From CAZBQG01 sp964493945 (GTDB lineage: Bacteria > Pseudomonadota > Alphaproteobacteria > Rhodospirillales > UBA2165), in NCBI GenBank assembly GCA_964493945.1, contig CAZBQG010000071.1:1-17447 (forward strand): a DNA stretch of 17,447 nt, read 5' to 3'. The number at the start of each line of letters is the position of its first letter. Positions within the stretch are counted from its first letter, which is position 1. Below the pieces are notes generated by a model. It searched no databases. It was not told the origin of the DNA and worked only from the letters and a program-made list of their open reading frames with translations. A program made the position numbers and the translations under genes. Below are positions 15,895 through 17,447 of the stretch, in pieces.

Positions 15895-17303
15895 TGCCCA
15901 TCAAACGATCCTCCAAGACGCCCATGGCCGAGCGCGATGCCGGCCTCCGGGCAACTGATTTCTTTGAAGTCAACGAGGGCTATGACCTTGCCCGGGCCGC
16001 CTTCGAATCCGAACGCTGCCTGCGCTGCCAGGACGAGCCCTGTGTTGATGGCTGTCCGGTAGGCATCCCCATCCCTCAATTCCTGCACGCCATCGCCGCC
16101 CAGGATATGCGGGGTGCTGCACGTATTCTGCGCGCCGCCAATCCCCTGCCGGCGATTTGCGGGCGGGTTTGTCCCCAGGAAACCCAATGCGAAGCCATGT
16201 GCCATATGACCAAGCGCTTTCTGCCCGTCGGCGTCGGCCATATGGAACGTTTCGTTGCCGATTGGGAACGGGAACAGCCGCCCGAAGAAGGCGTCCCCCA
16301 GCCCTGGCGCGACCAGAAGGTGGCGGTGATCGGATCGGGCCCGGCCGGGCTGGTCTGTGCGGGCGAGCTGGCCCGCATGGGATACAAGGTGACTATATTT
16401 GAAGGGCTGCATGCGGCGGGCGGGGTGCTGCGTTACGGCATCCCCGAATTCCGCCTGCCGAATTCGGTGCTGGATTGGGAGATCGATTTGCTCAAGCGCA
16501 GCGGAGTGGAAATCCAGTGCAATATGATCATCGGCAAGACCATCCAGTTCGACGATCTGTTCGATGAGATGGGCTTTTCCTCGGTCTTCATCGGCACCGG
16601 GGCGGGCCTGCCCAAATTCCTGGGCATCCCGGGCGAGAACCATATGGGGGTCTATTCGGCCAACGAGTTCCTCACCCGCATCAATCTCATGCGCGCCTAT
16701 GATTTCCCCAACGCCGATACGCCCATCAAGGTGGGCAAGCGGGTTGCCGTCATTGGGGCCGGCAATACGGCCATGGATACCATCCGCTCGGCCATGCGCA
16801 TGGGCGCCGAAGAGGGGCTGATTGTCTACCGCCGCTCTGAAAACGAAATGACCGCACGCATCGAGGAATATCACCACGCCAAGGAAGAAGGTATCCAGTT
16901 CCACTGGCTGACCAATCCCATGGAGGTGCTGGGCAACGAAGAGGGCTGGGTGACCGGCCTCAAATGCCAGCAGATGGAGCTGGGCGAGCCCGACGAATCC
17001 GGCCGCGCCAGACCGGTTGCGGTGGAAGGTTCGGAATTCGTAATCCCCGTGGATAATGTGGTGCTGTCCATCGGCAACGCCCCCAACCCCTTGCTGATCA
17101 ACTCGACCGAGGGGCTGGAAAGCGACAAATGGGGCTGTCTGGTGGCCAAGGAAGAAGACGGCCGCACGCCAAGGCCTGGCGTTTATGCGGGTGGCGACGT
17201 GGTCACCGGTGCGGCCACCGTCATTCTCGCAGCCGGCGCCGGCAAGGCCGCCGCCGCCTCGATCCACGAAGACCTGGAGGCTGCCGTCGCCAAGGCGTCT
17301 TAG
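15894..17303 (+). CDS. nfnB: NfnB-like FAD/[4Fe-4S] subunit (glutamate synthase small-chain family)
   Basis: A 469-residue flavoprotein of the glutamate-synthase small-subunit family. The N-terminal domain carries two cysteine sets for [4Fe-4S] clusters: C42, C45, C50, C54 and C89, C93, C99, C103. The FAD domain follows with GSGPAG (147-152) and the GGVLRYGIPEFRLP segment (176-189); the NADPH domain has GAGNTAMD (288-295), then YRRSENEM. The FAD-closing motif is AGGDVVTGAATVILA (432-446). In Nfn enzymes this large subunit holds the bifurcating FAD and exchanges electrons with ferredoxin. ATG 15894 overlaps the NfnA stop by one base, and AAGGAG lies eight bases upstream. A stand-alone GltD is the alternative, but no GltB is near and an NfnA partner is adjacent, which favours the Nfn assignment. 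Confidence 0.88.
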   Translation: MPIKRSSKTPMAERDAGLRATDFFEVNEGYDLARAAFESERCLRCQDEPCVDGCPVGIPIPQFLHAIAAQDMRGAARILRAANPLPAICGRVCPQETQCEAMCHMTKRFLPVGVGHMERFVADWEREQPPEEGVPQPWRDQKVAVIGSGPAGLVCAGELARMGYKVTIFEGLHAAGGVLRYGIPEFRLPNSVLDWEIDLLKRSGVEIQCNMIIGKTIQFDDLFDEMGFSSVFIGTGAGLPKFLGIPGENHMGVYSANEFLTRINLMRAYDFPNADTPIKVGKRVAVIGAGNTAMDTIRSAMRMGAEEGLIVYRRSENEMTARIEEYHHAKEEGIQFHWLTNPMEVLGNEEGWVTGLKCQQMELGEPDESGRARPVAVEGSEFVIPVDNVVLSIGNAPNPLLINSTEGLESDKWGCLVAKEEDGRTPRPGVYAGGDVVTGAATVILAAGAGKAAAASIHEDLEAAVAKAS

Positions 17304-17447
17304 GCCGCATTTGAATCCACCGCTCACTTTCTCTAGAATAATCTTCCCGCAATAAATCTAACCAAAATTCTGGAGAGGGATTTGAAGTTTTTTATTAGAC
17401 CTGTTGCAAAAGTACGGTGAATCTTTGTTAACCCGCATGTGATTCAA

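Noticed and set aside
15675..17327. Open frame of 550 codons on the minus strand
   Set aside because: It is antisense to the NfnA end and to NfnB, whose cofactor motifs are intact; composition is His/Gly/Ala-rich without motifs.

Overview
The window looks like chromosomal DNA of a GC-rich alphaproteobacterium, probably Rhodospirillales-like. This is inferred from codon use, compact operons with ATGA/TGATG overlaps, and the enzyme families present. There is no rRNA, tRNA or CRISPR array, and no complete transposase gene.

Left part (1-2490). A lone XRE/HigA-type regulator is followed, on the minus strand, by a UGSC-family selenoprotein (943..422). Its in-frame UGA (661..659) is followed at once by a two-tier hairpin with a GU-containing apical loop that fits a bacterial SECIS. 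Divergent from it is an FAD-dependent oxidoreductase gene with an in-frame TAA at codon 313 of 433, probably a pseudogene. A 147-bp MITE-like element with 33-bp inverted repeats sits between their divergent starts.

Middle-left (2493-5900, minus strand). A tightly coupled three-gene operon runs: pterin-binding (methyltetrahydrofolate/corrinoid-type) methyltransferase, imidazolonepropionase-like amidohydrolase, hydroxyacid-oxoacid transhydrogenase-like iron alcohol dehydrogenase. The dehydrogenase lacks about three residues after its GGGSxxD motif. Divergent from the operon is a 75-residue protein with a CPCC-GGGG tail and a good terminator, then an unrecognised and possibly frameshifted gene.

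Middle-right (7037-11327, minus strand). A probable operon runs: TauE/SafE-type permease, YfcG/Ure2-like glutathione transferase, HyuA-type hydantoinase/oxoprolinase subunit without HyuB, class I SAM methyltransferase. The substrate is not evident. Import or export, thiol chemistry, ATP-dependent ring or carboxyl chemistry and methylation point to catabolism or modification of a small molecule.

Right part (11697-17303, plus strand). A four-gene redox operon follows a 369-bp AT-rich intergenic region. It encodes a fused gamma-delta and a fused alpha-beta subunit of a 2-oxoacid:ferredoxin oxidoreductase, then both subunits of an Nfn-type flavoprotein (NfnA/NfnB). The four genes are coupled by overlaps or 3-nt gaps. 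Together they suggest that oxidative decarboxylation of a 2-oxoacid is wired to the NAD(P)(H) pool through a dedicated electron-bifurcating or confurcating partner.

The two strongest points for follow-up are the selenoprotein with its visible SECIS and the Por-Nfn operon.
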